Positions 44,782-53,192 of a stretch of 56,471 bases of DNA are shown here, piece after piece (the first letter of the stretch is position 1; each line of letters starts with the position of its first letter). Source of the DNA: Fidelibacterota bacterium (GTDB taxonomy: Bacteria; Fidelibacterota; Fidelibacteria; Fidelibacterales; Fidelibacteraceae); NCBI GenBank assembly GCA_021734505.1, contig JAIPIT010000003.1:1-56471 (forward strand), in the 5' to 3' direction. The notes under the pieces were generated by a model. That model saw nothing but the letters and a program-made list of their open reading frames with translations. It searched no databases and was not told where the DNA came from. The translations under genes and the position numbers were made by a program.

Positions 44782-47472
44782 ATGAAAAAGATAATCATCA
44801 TACTTCTCTCGCTTGTCACGCTTATTTCAGCGCAAGATCTAAGTGGAAAAAAACTTTACATCAATGCCGGACACGGTGGCCATGATTCAGGTGACCGTCC
44901 CCCCATTAACGATGCCGGATACTTTGAAGCTGAAGGAAACCTGACCCGAGCACTTGTTGTGGAAACCATTTTAAAAAAATGGGGAGCAACCGTTGTGATG
45001 TCAAGAAGACATAATCGCTCATCTGATGGTGTCGCTCTATCTAGTTTGGGATCCGATGCCACTAATCAGAACTGTGACTGGTTCCATTCAATTCATACGA
45101 ATGCTGCTGGCGGCAATTCAACTTTAATGCTGTATTCCGGTTTTACCGGTGATCCAAGGATCAACAACGGATTGACAACCAGTCCTTCAAGCAATAAATT
45201 TCCTGGTATGTTGACCCTGTCAGATTTTATGGGAAATAACCTTGTTGCTGCCTTGCAAACGACATTCTATAAACATGCCGGAGATTATACGTTTTATGGG
45301 AGTGGTGACAATTACCTTGGTGTGTTTAGATATTTAAATATTCCCGGTACTTTAAGCGAAAGTTCTTTCCATGATTACTGGCCCAATACCTACCGTTTGC
45401 AAAATCTTGATAACAGGATCAATGATGCATGGGCGATCGCATTGGCATTTGCTCAATATTATGGTGAGCCAAAGCCGCAATTTGCAAACCTTGCCGGTAT
45501 CGTTAGAACGAAAGAACTCAAAACAAATTATGAATATATTGACGGAACAGACGATGAATATCAACCTATTGACAGCATTGTCGTTACTGTAAATCCCGGT
45601 AATCGGATATATTATGGCAACAGAACCATGTATATTGACAGCTATACCCCCCAGTGGTCTCAAATAACGACAGGCTCTCCCATTGATCCCAACAATTGGG
45701 CTGCGGTTGATAATCGTTATACGACTCTCGGATCAAGTTATAACTACGATTACTACATGAACGGTTATAATAACAATCATGGATACAACCGTAATAATGG
45801 TTTCTATCTTTTTGATAGTCTTGCCTATGGTACATATGAAGTTATTTATAATGCTCCCGGTTATTGGCCGGATACGTTGGAAGTGACTGTCAGCAGCGCA
45901 AAATTCTTCTGGACTCAAAATATATTCATGGATTCTTCCGTTCCTCCTTTTGTCAGAAGTTTTTCTCCTGCAAACAACGAACCCGTACACCCTGCTTGGG
46001 AACCCATTGTCCTGTCATTTTCACATGAAATGGATACCACGGCAGTTAGAAACGGTTTTTCGATCGCACCGGCAGCCGATTTGATCTTTAATTGGAATTC
46101 TACCAACAAAGTACTGACCCTCAATGCAGTTGGCGACAGTCTGGAAGTTGAAACTTCTTATACGCTTACTCTTGAAGCAGACAGTATTTTCGGCAATCGT
46201 CATCAAAATCTTGATGGGAACGGCGACGGAATAGGCGGAGACGATTTCGTACTTGAATTCACAACTTCTCCTCCTGATATTTATCCTCCCTTAGTCGCGG
46301 ATTATTTTCCTCCCCGTGCAGCGAAATATGATGATCTTCAACCGATCATTTCCTATTTCTTTGATGAGATCGTTGACTCGACCGGTGGGCTTGAAGACAA
46401 ATTCGAACTTATTCGTACAAGTGGTACAGATATTACCATTCCAACGGTCTTTGATATGTATGTGATCAATGGTAAAACGATCATATCTCTATTTACCACT
46501 GAAGAACTGGAGCGTGGTAAACGTTATGCCCGTTGGTCTTACAGTGGATTATCCGATCTTTTTAATAATGTAACCGAGTCTGATCAGGTAAGTAGTTTAC
46601 TGATCGACAGCGACACTCCTTGGTATGCCGATACCTTGATTATTGACGGCTTTGGCTCTAATTCACGTGATATTTGGTGGAAACCCAGTGCAAGTGGTTC
46701 AACCGTTAATGTGCTCGAGGCCGATAGATATGCTAATAATACTGTGGTCAATCACGGTAGCGGCAGTGCTTATTCAATGAAACTGTACTATAAATTCGAT
46801 TCCAGTAAATCCGATTGCTTTTTAAGAGAGTATATGGATGCTGGCTCAGCACCTGCACAACGTAAATTCAATAGCAACGGTATTCTTCAAACATGGGTCT
46901 TTGGTGACGGTACCGGTAACCTGTTCCGTTTCGCGGTAGATGACCCCTCAGGCACAGGTACTTCTGAAGTAAGTCCTTGGTATCCCCTTGATTTTACCGG
47001 CTGGAAGCTCATTAAATGGGATCTGCGTGATGGAGAATGCGGCACATGGCCATCTGTATCGGATGGAACATTGAACGGTCAGCTGAATTTCGATTCATTC
47101 CAGATCGAGTATGTTGATAGCCTCGGTAACAATGAAGGAACCTTGTACTTTGAAGACCTCTGGTTCCTCACACCCGGTGGCGTTGCAGTTACCGAAACGG
47201 ATATTCCCGTCGATTTTACCATGAATCAGAATTATCCGAATCCCTTCAATCCCACCACAGCCATCAGCTATCAGCTGCCGACTGATAATCATGTAAATCT
47301 CTCAGTTTTTGATATTCATGGACGTCGTGTTGCTACACTGATCAATGAAGCTCAATCTGCAGGAACTTACAGCGTTAATTTTAATGCCGGTCCTCTGCCA
47401 AGCGGTGTTTATATTGCAAGCTTGAAGACCAATATGGGCGTTCTAAATCAAAAGATGCTTTTAGTCAAATAG
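44782..47472 (+). CDS. Secreted N-acetylmuramoyl-L-alanine amidase with Ig-like domains, carbohydrate-binding-like module and T9SS type A sorting tail
   Basis: INAGHGGHDSGD, EAEGNLT, HSIHTNAAGG, GTLSESSFHDY; tail NQNYPNPFNPTTAISYQLP..GVYIASLKTNMGVLNQKMLLVK. Confidence 0.88.
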   Translation: MKKIIIILLSLVTLISAQDLSGKKLYINAGHGGHDSGDRPPINDAGYFEAEGNLTRALVVETILKKWGATVVMSRRHNRSSDGVALSSLGSDATNQNCDWFHSIHTNAAGGNSTLMLYSGFTGDPRINNGLTTSPSSNKFPGMLTLSDFMGNNLVAALQTTFYKHAGDYTFYGSGDNYLGVFRYLNIPGTLSESSFHDYWPNTYRLQNLDNRINDAWAIALAFAQYYGEPKPQFANLAGIVRTKELKTNYEYIDGTDDEYQPIDSIVVTVNPGNRIYYGNRTMYIDSYTPQWSQITTGSPIDPNNWAAVDNRYTTLGSSYNYDYYMNGYNNNHGYNRNNGFYLFDSLAYGTYEVIYNAPGYWPDTLEVTVSSAKFFWTQNIFMDSSVPPFVRSFSPANNEPVHPAWEPIVLSFSHEMDTTAVRNGFSIAPAADLIFNWNSTNKVLTLNAVGDSLEVETSYTLTLEADSIFGNRHQNLDGNGDGIGGDDFVLEFTTSPPDIYPPLVADYFPPRAAKYDDLQPIISYFFDEIVDSTGGLEDKFELIRTSGTDITIPTVFDMYVINGKTIISLFTTEELERGKRYARWSYSGLSDLFNNVTESDQVSSLLIDSDTPWYADTLIIDGFGSNSRDIWWKPSASGSTVNVLEADRYANNTVVNHGSGSAYSMKLYYKFDSSKSDCFLREYMDAGSAPAQRKFNSNGILQTWVFGDGTGNLFRFAVDDPSGTGTSEVSPWYPLDFTGWKLIKWDLRDGECGTWPSVSDGTLNGQLNFDSFQIEYVDSLGNNEGTLYFEDLWFLTPGGVAVTETDIPVDFTMNQNYPNPFNPTTAISYQLPTDNHVNLSVFDIHGRRVATLINEAQSAGTYSVNFNAGPLPSGVYIASLKTNMGVLNQKMLLVK

Positions 47473-47492
47473 AACATCACAAGATATAATAG

Positions 47493-47526
47493 AACCCTTC
47501 TTCGATTGATTTTGAAGAAGGGTTTT
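47493..47526 (+). terminator. Terminator of amidase gene
   Basis: aacccttcttcgattgattttgaagaagggttttt. Confidence 0.8.
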
Positions 47527-47792
47527 TCTTTTTTAGGCGTAAAGGTTTGGGGTGTGGAGGTTTAAATGAGTTCTCAACCTTTTAAACGTTTCAACAATAC
47601 CATCTCATGAGTAGATCTTTCCAGTCTTCGCTCTTCGAGCTTCGGCCGGCAGGCGACTTCGGCTCGCATACTCACCTACGCTCAAGATGACAGTTTATTT
47701 TGTATTTCAACTTCTTCAACGCTTCAACCTCTTCTCTTTTATCTTTAAATTATCATCTTTAATCTTTACATTACGCAGGAAAAGGAGCCCGC

Positions 47793-48572
47793 ATGCGTAA
47801 TCAAATCGTTAATATTCTTACAGAAGCCGGAAAGATCATTTCAAGTCGTATTCATACCCTAAAGATCATTGACCATAAATCCACGGAGGTCGATCTGGTC
47901 ACTGAAGTGGACCGTGAAGTCGAGCTATTTCTAATGGAAAAACTAAGTGCGCTTCTCCCCAATAGCGAATTTTTATCTGAAGAAACAGCAAGTGAAATTA
48001 AGGAAGCGGACAAGCTTTGGGTTATGGATCCCATTGACGGGACGCTGAATTTTGTCCATGGTTTCCCTATGGTCTGTATCTCTCTCGCCCTTCATGAGGA
48101 CGGTGTGCCAACTCATGCCTATGTTTATAATCCAATGATCAATTATCTGTTTGAAGCTCAGCGAGGAAAGGGTGCGAAACTGAATGGACTTGATATACAT
48201 GTCTCCACTCACACAAAATTGATAGAATGCCTCTTGTCTACAGGTTTTCCTTATGATTACCCGACAAATAAAGAAAACAATTTAAATTATTTCGACCATT
48301 TCAATCGTCGCGTACAAGGGGTTCGCCGACCGGGATCAGCCGCCCTGGATATGGCATTTACTGCCGCAGGGACTTTTGACGGATTTTGGGAATGGCATCT
48401 CAAACCCTGGGATGTGGCTGCCGGTATCCTGTTGATCAAAGAAGCAGGCGGTATCGTAACAAATTTTGATGGGCATCCCTATACATTTCAAGATGACCAT
48501 ATTGTTGCCGGAAATCCGGCTATACATGCCTTAATGTTAAAAGAAATTGAAAAAATAAAAATTACTTTGTAG
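47793..48572 (+). CDS. suhB: Inositol monophosphatase family protein
   Basis: WVMDPIDGTLNFVHGFPMVCISLAL, WDVAAGILLIKEAGG. Confidence 0.93.
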   Translation: MRNQIVNILTEAGKIISSRIHTLKIIDHKSTEVDLVTEVDREVELFLMEKLSALLPNSEFLSEETASEIKEADKLWVMDPIDGTLNFVHGFPMVCISLALHEDGVPTHAYVYNPMINYLFEAQRGKGAKLNGLDIHVSTHTKLIECLLSTGFPYDYPTNKENNLNYFDHFNRRVQGVRRPGSAALDMAFTAAGTFDGFWEWHLKPWDVAAGILLIKEAGGIVTNFDGHPYTFQDDHIVAGNPAIHALMLKEIEKIKITL

Positions 48573-48596
48573 AGACGCAGCATTGCTGCGTCTCTC
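48570..48596. repeat. S1 palindrome GTAGAGACGCAGCATTGCTGCGTCTCT overlapping suhB stop codon
   Basis: TAG of GTAGAGAC is the suhB stop. Confidence 0.8.
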
Positions 48597-48614
48597 CCAT
48601 ATACCATTTTATAA

Positions 48615-49841
48615 TTGGAGATTATCATGAAAAAACTGATCATCCTTTTTGCAATGTGCAGTTTTATTCTTGCACAAACCACTCTTAACTACAAAGAAAA
48701 ATACCATGATCCAGTTCATGCCAAGATCATGGAAATTAGAAACTTAAAACAAGATGCTGAAAATAAGATCACGGAAGAGATCCGTGATGCGGTTAAAGAC
48801 GAACAAGAATATACTCTATTTGCCTCTGTTGAGGGAATTGAGGTTCCCACTTCCATTGATGTTTTCCAAGCATTTTTTCATTTTCCCCCGAAACATCAAG
48901 GTCTAACCTCTTCATGCTGGGCTCATACGGGGATCTCGTTTATCGAGACGGAAGTACAGCGTTTGCAGGGAAAAGAGATCAAATTATCGGTCATGCAGAT
49001 CGTGTACTGCGATTATCTTGAAAAAGCTAAATATTATATTGAAACAAGAGGGGAAAAAGATCTCCGCCGTGGTTCTGAAGTTGCAGGAGTTTTTCGCATA
49101 GCTGAAGAATATGGTCTGATACCTGAAGCAAACTACGCCGGAAATCCGACTGCCGAAGGGTTTGATACCGGTCTACTTCACGATGAACTCCGGGCTTATC
49201 TTGATCATGTTTATGAAAATAACTTTTGGGACGAAGAAATTGCGATGACCGCAATTCGTGCCATCTTGGATAAGCATCTGGGAAAAATACCCGAAACATT
49301 TGCTTATAGGGGAAAAGACTACACCCCAGAAAGCTTTTATAAGAAAGTCCTGAAATTCGAACCGAAAAAATACACAGCTATTCAATCAACATTAGCTTTC
49401 CCTTTTCACGAGTATACCGAATTCCCATTCCCCGATAATTGGTGGCATGGAAAAGAATATTACAACCTGCCTGTAGAAGAATTTTATCAAGCGATAGTAA
49501 AAGCAATTAAAAATGGTTATTCGGTTCCCATCGGTGGTGACACCAGTGAACCGGGCTTCAATCGATATGCGGGTATTGCTTTCATTCCAACGGCTGATAT
49601 CCCTTTAGAATACATTGATCAGGATGCAAGAGAATACCGTATCAATAATGAAACGACCGGAGATGATCATGCCATTCATATTGTCGGGTATGTTCAGATA
49701 AACGGTGTGGATTGGTTCCTGATCAAAGATTCATCCCGAACAGCCTATCAAAGCAGTCATCCGGGTTATTATTATTTTCGTGGCGATTATATAAAACTGA
49801 AAATGCTGAATGCGGTAGTACCCACAGATTTTATAAAATAA
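48615..49841 (+). CDS. Secreted C1 (papain-like) family cysteine peptidase
   Basis: Signal peptide; GLTSSCWAHTGISFIETEVQRL, DDHAIHIVGYVQINGVDWFLIKDSSR. Confidence 0.8.
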   Translation: MEIIMKKLIILFAMCSFILAQTTLNYKEKYHDPVHAKIMEIRNLKQDAENKITEEIRDAVKDEQEYTLFASVEGIEVPTSIDVFQAFFHFPPKHQGLTSSCWAHTGISFIETEVQRLQGKEIKLSVMQIVYCDYLEKAKYYIETRGEKDLRRGSEVAGVFRIAEEYGLIPEANYAGNPTAEGFDTGLLHDELRAYLDHVYENNFWDEEIAMTAIRAILDKHLGKIPETFAYRGKDYTPESFYKKVLKFEPKKYTAIQSTLAFPFHEYTEFPFPDNWWHGKEYYNLPVEEFYQAIVKAIKNGYSVPIGGDTSEPGFNRYAGIAFIPTADIPLEYIDQDAREYRINNETTGDDHAIHIVGYVQINGVDWFLIKDSSRTAYQSSHPGYYYFRGDYIKLKMLNAVVPTDFIK

Positions 49842-49854
49842 ATGGATGATAAAT

Positions 49855-49914
49855 GTACGGGAGGCTCTGGAGCCTCCCGTTTATTTTCCGGGCGACTCCA
49901 GAGTCGCCCATACA
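49855..49914. repeat. Double-hairpin intergenic element, copy 2
   Basis: gtacgggaggctctggagcctcccgtttattttccgggcgactccagagtcgcccatac. Confidence 0.85.
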
Positions 49915-49923
49915 ATACCAAAA

Positions 49924-51216
49924 TTATAAACTTTGAATATTTATCACAAGTTCCGCCAGCAGATCGTAATCCACAGCATCGATGATCTCGACGTCAACAA
50001 ATTCCCCTTTTTTCAGTTCACCGGGAATAATGACGCGATTGTCAATATCGGGTGAATCACGGAAAGTACGACCGTAACTATCGCCGCTTAGGCTGTCATA
50101 AGTATCAATAAGAATCTTTTGAGTTGTTCCGATCAACGCTTGATTTTTCTCAAGCGATATTTCCTGTTGAGCCGTCATGATCGCTTCCAATCGTCGTTGT
50201 TTGATACCTTCCGGAATGGGATCACCCAATGATTCGGCCGGTGTGCCATCTTCCTGACTGTAGGTAAATCCGCCAAGTCGATCGAATTTGGTTTCTTTGA
50301 CAAATTCAAGCAATTCATTGAAAGCTTCTTCCGTTTCACCCGGAAAACCAACCATCACAGTGGTTCTTAGGGAAAGATTTGGGATCTCAGCTCTGAGTTT
50401 AGTGATCAATTCACGAATATGCTCACCGTCTTTTCCGCGTTTCATGGCACGGATCATATCGGTTTGAATATGCTGAATGGGAATATCAATATAGGGCAAA
50501 ATACTTTTAGATTCATTGATCACGTCGATCAATTCAAGATCAAAATGAGCGGGATGAGCATAATGCAAACGTATCCAGGGAAAAGCATTCATCGCATCCA
50601 GATCCCGTAATAGTTTGGGAAGTCTGATGTCTTTCCCAAGATCCCAGCCGTAAGTCGTGGTATCCTGTGCGATCACGATCAGTTCTTTTACGCCCTGTTT
50701 GGCCAGATTTTCGGCGTCTTTTAAAATTATATCGGGTTTTAGGCTGACTTGCTTTCCCCGAATAAGGGGAATTGCACAATAAGCGCAATTATTATTGCAA
50801 CCCTCAGCGATCTTAAGAAAAGCGTAATGACCGGGAGTCATCAATGACCGTGGCGCCGGTATGGCATCGCGATGCAGAAGATATTTTGCCACATCTTGAA
50901 TTTCATCCACACCAAAAAATGCGTCGACTTCGGGCAGTTCTTTCTTAAGTTCCTCGCGATATCGTTGGGATAAACATCCCATCACGATCACGGATTTGAT
51001 CTGTCCGTTCTCTTTTAACTTGATCGCCTGTAAGATCGTATTAATACTTTCTTCTTTTGCCGGTAATATAAAGCCACAGGTATTAATGATCAAAATATCG
51101 GACTCTTCCGCTGCCTCCACGTATTTAAAGCCACCGCTGAGCAACAAACCCTTCACTTCTTCACTGTCTACCAGATTCTTAGAACAGCCCAGGGATATAA
51201 TATTGAATTTTTTCAT
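49924..51216 (-). CDS. rimO: Ribosomal protein S12 methylthiotransferase RimO
   Basis: SLGCSKNLVDSEE, radical SAM KIAEGCNNNCAYCAIP, TRAM C-terminus. Confidence 0.96.
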   Translation of the reverse strand: MKKFNIISLGCSKNLVDSEEVKGLLLSGGFKYVEAAEESDILIINTCGFILPAKEESINTILQAIKLKENGQIKSVIVMGCLSQRYREELKKELPEVDAFFGVDEIQDVAKYLLHRDAIPAPRSLMTPGHYAFLKIAEGCNNNCAYCAIPLIRGKQVSLKPDIILKDAENLAKQGVKELIVIAQDTTTYGWDLGKDIRLPKLLRDLDAMNAFPWIRLHYAHPAHFDLELIDVINESKSILPYIDIPIQHIQTDMIRAMKRGKDGEHIRELITKLRAEIPNLSLRTTVMVGFPGETEEAFNELLEFVKETKFDRLGGFTYSQEDGTPAESLGDPIPEGIKQRRLEAIMTAQQEISLEKNQALIGTTQKILIDTYDSLSGDSYGRTFRDSPDIDNRVIIPGELKKGEFVDVEIIDAVDYDLLAELVINIQSL

Positions 51217-51258
51217 AAGTTTTAAATCGTTTAGGGTTTAGGGTTTAGGGTTTAAAAA
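51217..51258. repeat. Heptad tract H10 (TTAGGGT)n abutting rimO start
   Basis: aagtttt aaatcgt ttagggt ttagggt ttagggt ttaaaaa. Confidence 0.85.
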
Positions 51259-51264
51259 GTTCAA

Positions 51265-51360
51265 CCCCTCGACAAGCTCGGGGTTGGTGATTGTGGGATT
51301 CGCTTTCCCGGGATTTCATCCCGGGCTATTACTTAGTTATACCCCTCGACAAGCTCGGGG
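51265..51360. repeat. S4-S3-S4 palindrome module
   Basis: CCCCTCGACAAGCTCGGGG (51265..51283), CCCGGGATTTCATCCCGGG (51307..51325), CCCCTCGACAAGCTCGGGG (51342..51360). Confidence 0.85.
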
Positions 51361-51486
51361 TAATTGATCATATTCATCTTCAACTTTTCAACAACACCAT
51401 CTCATGAATAGATCCTTCACTTCGTTCAGGATGACAGTCTAAGTAACATTTCAACCTCTTTCAACACTTCAACGCTTCAACCTCTT

Positions 51487-52461
51487 TCAACCTTCTTCAA
51501 ATCCTTCAAACATGGCATGAACGTAACGAACGGGATCAAACGCCTGGAGATCTTCCAATTTTTCCCCCAAGCCGATATATTTTACGGGAATATTCATTTT
51601 TTGTCTGATCCCGATCATGGACCCGCCTTTGGCTGTTCCGTCCAATTTTGTAACGATCAATCCGGTGATCGGTGTTACTTTTGTAAATTCCTGCGCCTGA
51701 ACGACCGAATTCTGTCCGATCGAACCATCAAGAACCAGCAGCGTTTCATGCGGAGCCTCAGGAATGATCTTCTGGATAACGCGTTTGATCTTATCAAGTT
51801 CTTCCATCAAATGTGCTTTATTATGCAAGCGACCGGCCGTGTCAATGAGAATAACATCACTGTCACGCGATAGTCCCGCCTGAATTCCATCGTAAACGAT
51901 GCCTGAAGGCGCTTTCGCTTCGAGGTTCTTAATGATATCCACTCCAGCGCGTTCGGCCCATATATCCAATTGCTCAATAGCGGCTGCCCGGTAAGTATCA
52001 CCGGCGATGATCAGGACTTTCTTTCCCTCACCGCGATAAAATGAGGCCAATTTACCGATCGTGGTTGTCTTCCCTGCTCCATTCACGCCAACGACCAAAA
52101 TCACACAGGGATGATAGGAATCGACAGGGATGCTCAGATCGTCATCTTTGAACAGGTCTTCAAAAAGTTCGGCAATGATATCGCGGACATCTTCATAAGC
52201 CAACAATTCTTTTTTCCGGGATGCCGATACGATCTTTTCAAGGATCAATTCGCAGACATCCGCACCAAGGTCCGATTCATATAAAAAGGCCTCGATGTTT
52301 TCCATAAAATCATCCGAAATTTTCATTCCGCGCCCAAAAAGCGATAACAATCCCTCTTTGAAGCGATTCCTGGATTTACTCAGACCTTTTTCGTAACGGT
52401 CGTCTTTTTGGAGTTCCTGAACTGTCTCTTTTTCTTTATTTTTTCTTTTGAATAGACCCAT
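51487..52461 (-). CDS. ftsY: Signal recognition particle receptor FtsY
   Basis: GVNGAGKTTTIGKLA, AGDTYRAAAIEQL, DTAGRLHNKAHLMEEL, TKLDGTAKGG. Confidence 0.97.
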   Translation of the reverse strand: MGLFKRKNKEKETVQELQKDDRYEKGLSKSRNRFKEGLLSLFGRGMKISDDFMENIEAFLYESDLGADVCELILEKIVSASRKKELLAYEDVRDIIAELFEDLFKDDDLSIPVDSYHPCVILVVGVNGAGKTTTIGKLASFYRGEGKKVLIIAGDTYRAAAIEQLDIWAERAGVDIIKNLEAKAPSGIVYDGIQAGLSRDSDVILIDTAGRLHNKAHLMEELDKIKRVIQKIIPEAPHETLLVLDGSIGQNSVVQAQEFTKVTPITGLIVTKLDGTAKGGSMIGIRQKMNIPVKYIGLGEKLEDLQAFDPVRYVHAMFEGFEEG

Positions 52462-52484
52462 AATTCTCATTTTATTTCAGTTAC

Positions 52485-52547
52485 GGAACAGGCATCAGTC
52501 TACTCCGCCAGCCGGCGGATTCGCCCGACAAGCGCCTGTTCCCTACA
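52485..52547. repeat. S2 long element, copy 2 (GGAACAGGCAT-insert-GCCTGTTCCCTACAC)
   Basis: Near-identical to 13963..14025. Confidence 0.8.
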
Positions 52548-52565
52548 CATCGTTTCAATTTTTCG

Positions 52566-53192
52566 TTATTCAGGCTTCTCGCTTCCCGCTTTTGCCTTCT
52601 TGCTTCTAAATAATTTTGCACTCTGAACACCATACACAACCCAGGAGATCAGCATCAATAGGGTTGAAAAATACAGAACATAGATCGCATACAAATTTAC
52701 GCCAAGGTAAAATTCCAACAACCAGAACACACCGGCAATGGTCAGGAAAAGAATGAATAACTTGCCTGCAATATTTGCTCCGTTCACGATCTTGTATTTA
52801 TTATAAAAGATCCGTTTCGTTATAAAAATACTGGCATCTCTCACCGTCAGAGCGACCAGGAACCAAAGCGGAAAATCCATACGGATGACCATCAGGACGA
52901 TCATACCTGCGGCCACTACTTTATCGGCAAGGGGATCGATGAATTTCCCGAAATCGGAAACCTCATGAGATTTCCTGGCAACAAAGCCGTCCAGCCAGTC
53001 CGAGATCACACAGATCCCAAGGATCACAAGTCCACATTCCCATTGATCTGTAGCAAAAAGCCAGACGGCAGGAATGGTCAGCACTATACGACCCATACTG
53101 ATGATATTGGCCGCGGTGAAGTATCGGTTCGTGTCCGATTTTTGCGTAACGAATTTATCTTTTATTTCATCTTCAAACATTCCGTACCTCAT
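52566..53192 (-). CDS. CDP-alcohol phosphatidyltransferase (second PgsA-like paralogue)
   Basis: SDWLDGFVARKSHEVSDFGKFIDPLADK. Confidence 0.9.
   Translation of the reverse strand: MRYGMFEDEIKDKFVTQKSDTNRYFTAANIISMGRIVLTIPAVWLFATDQWECGLVILGICVISDWLDGFVARKSHEVSDFGKFIDPLADKVVAAGMIVLMVIRMDFPLWFLVALTVRDASIFITKRIFYNKYKIVNGANIAGKLFILFLTIAGVFWLLEFYLGVNLYAIYVLYFSTLLMLISWVVYGVQSAKLFRSKKAKAGSEKPE

Noticed and set aside
51231-51258. TTTAGGG repeats as telomere-like sequence
   Set aside because: Only about three units, and it is one of many heptad tracts of unrelated sequence; no linear-end context.
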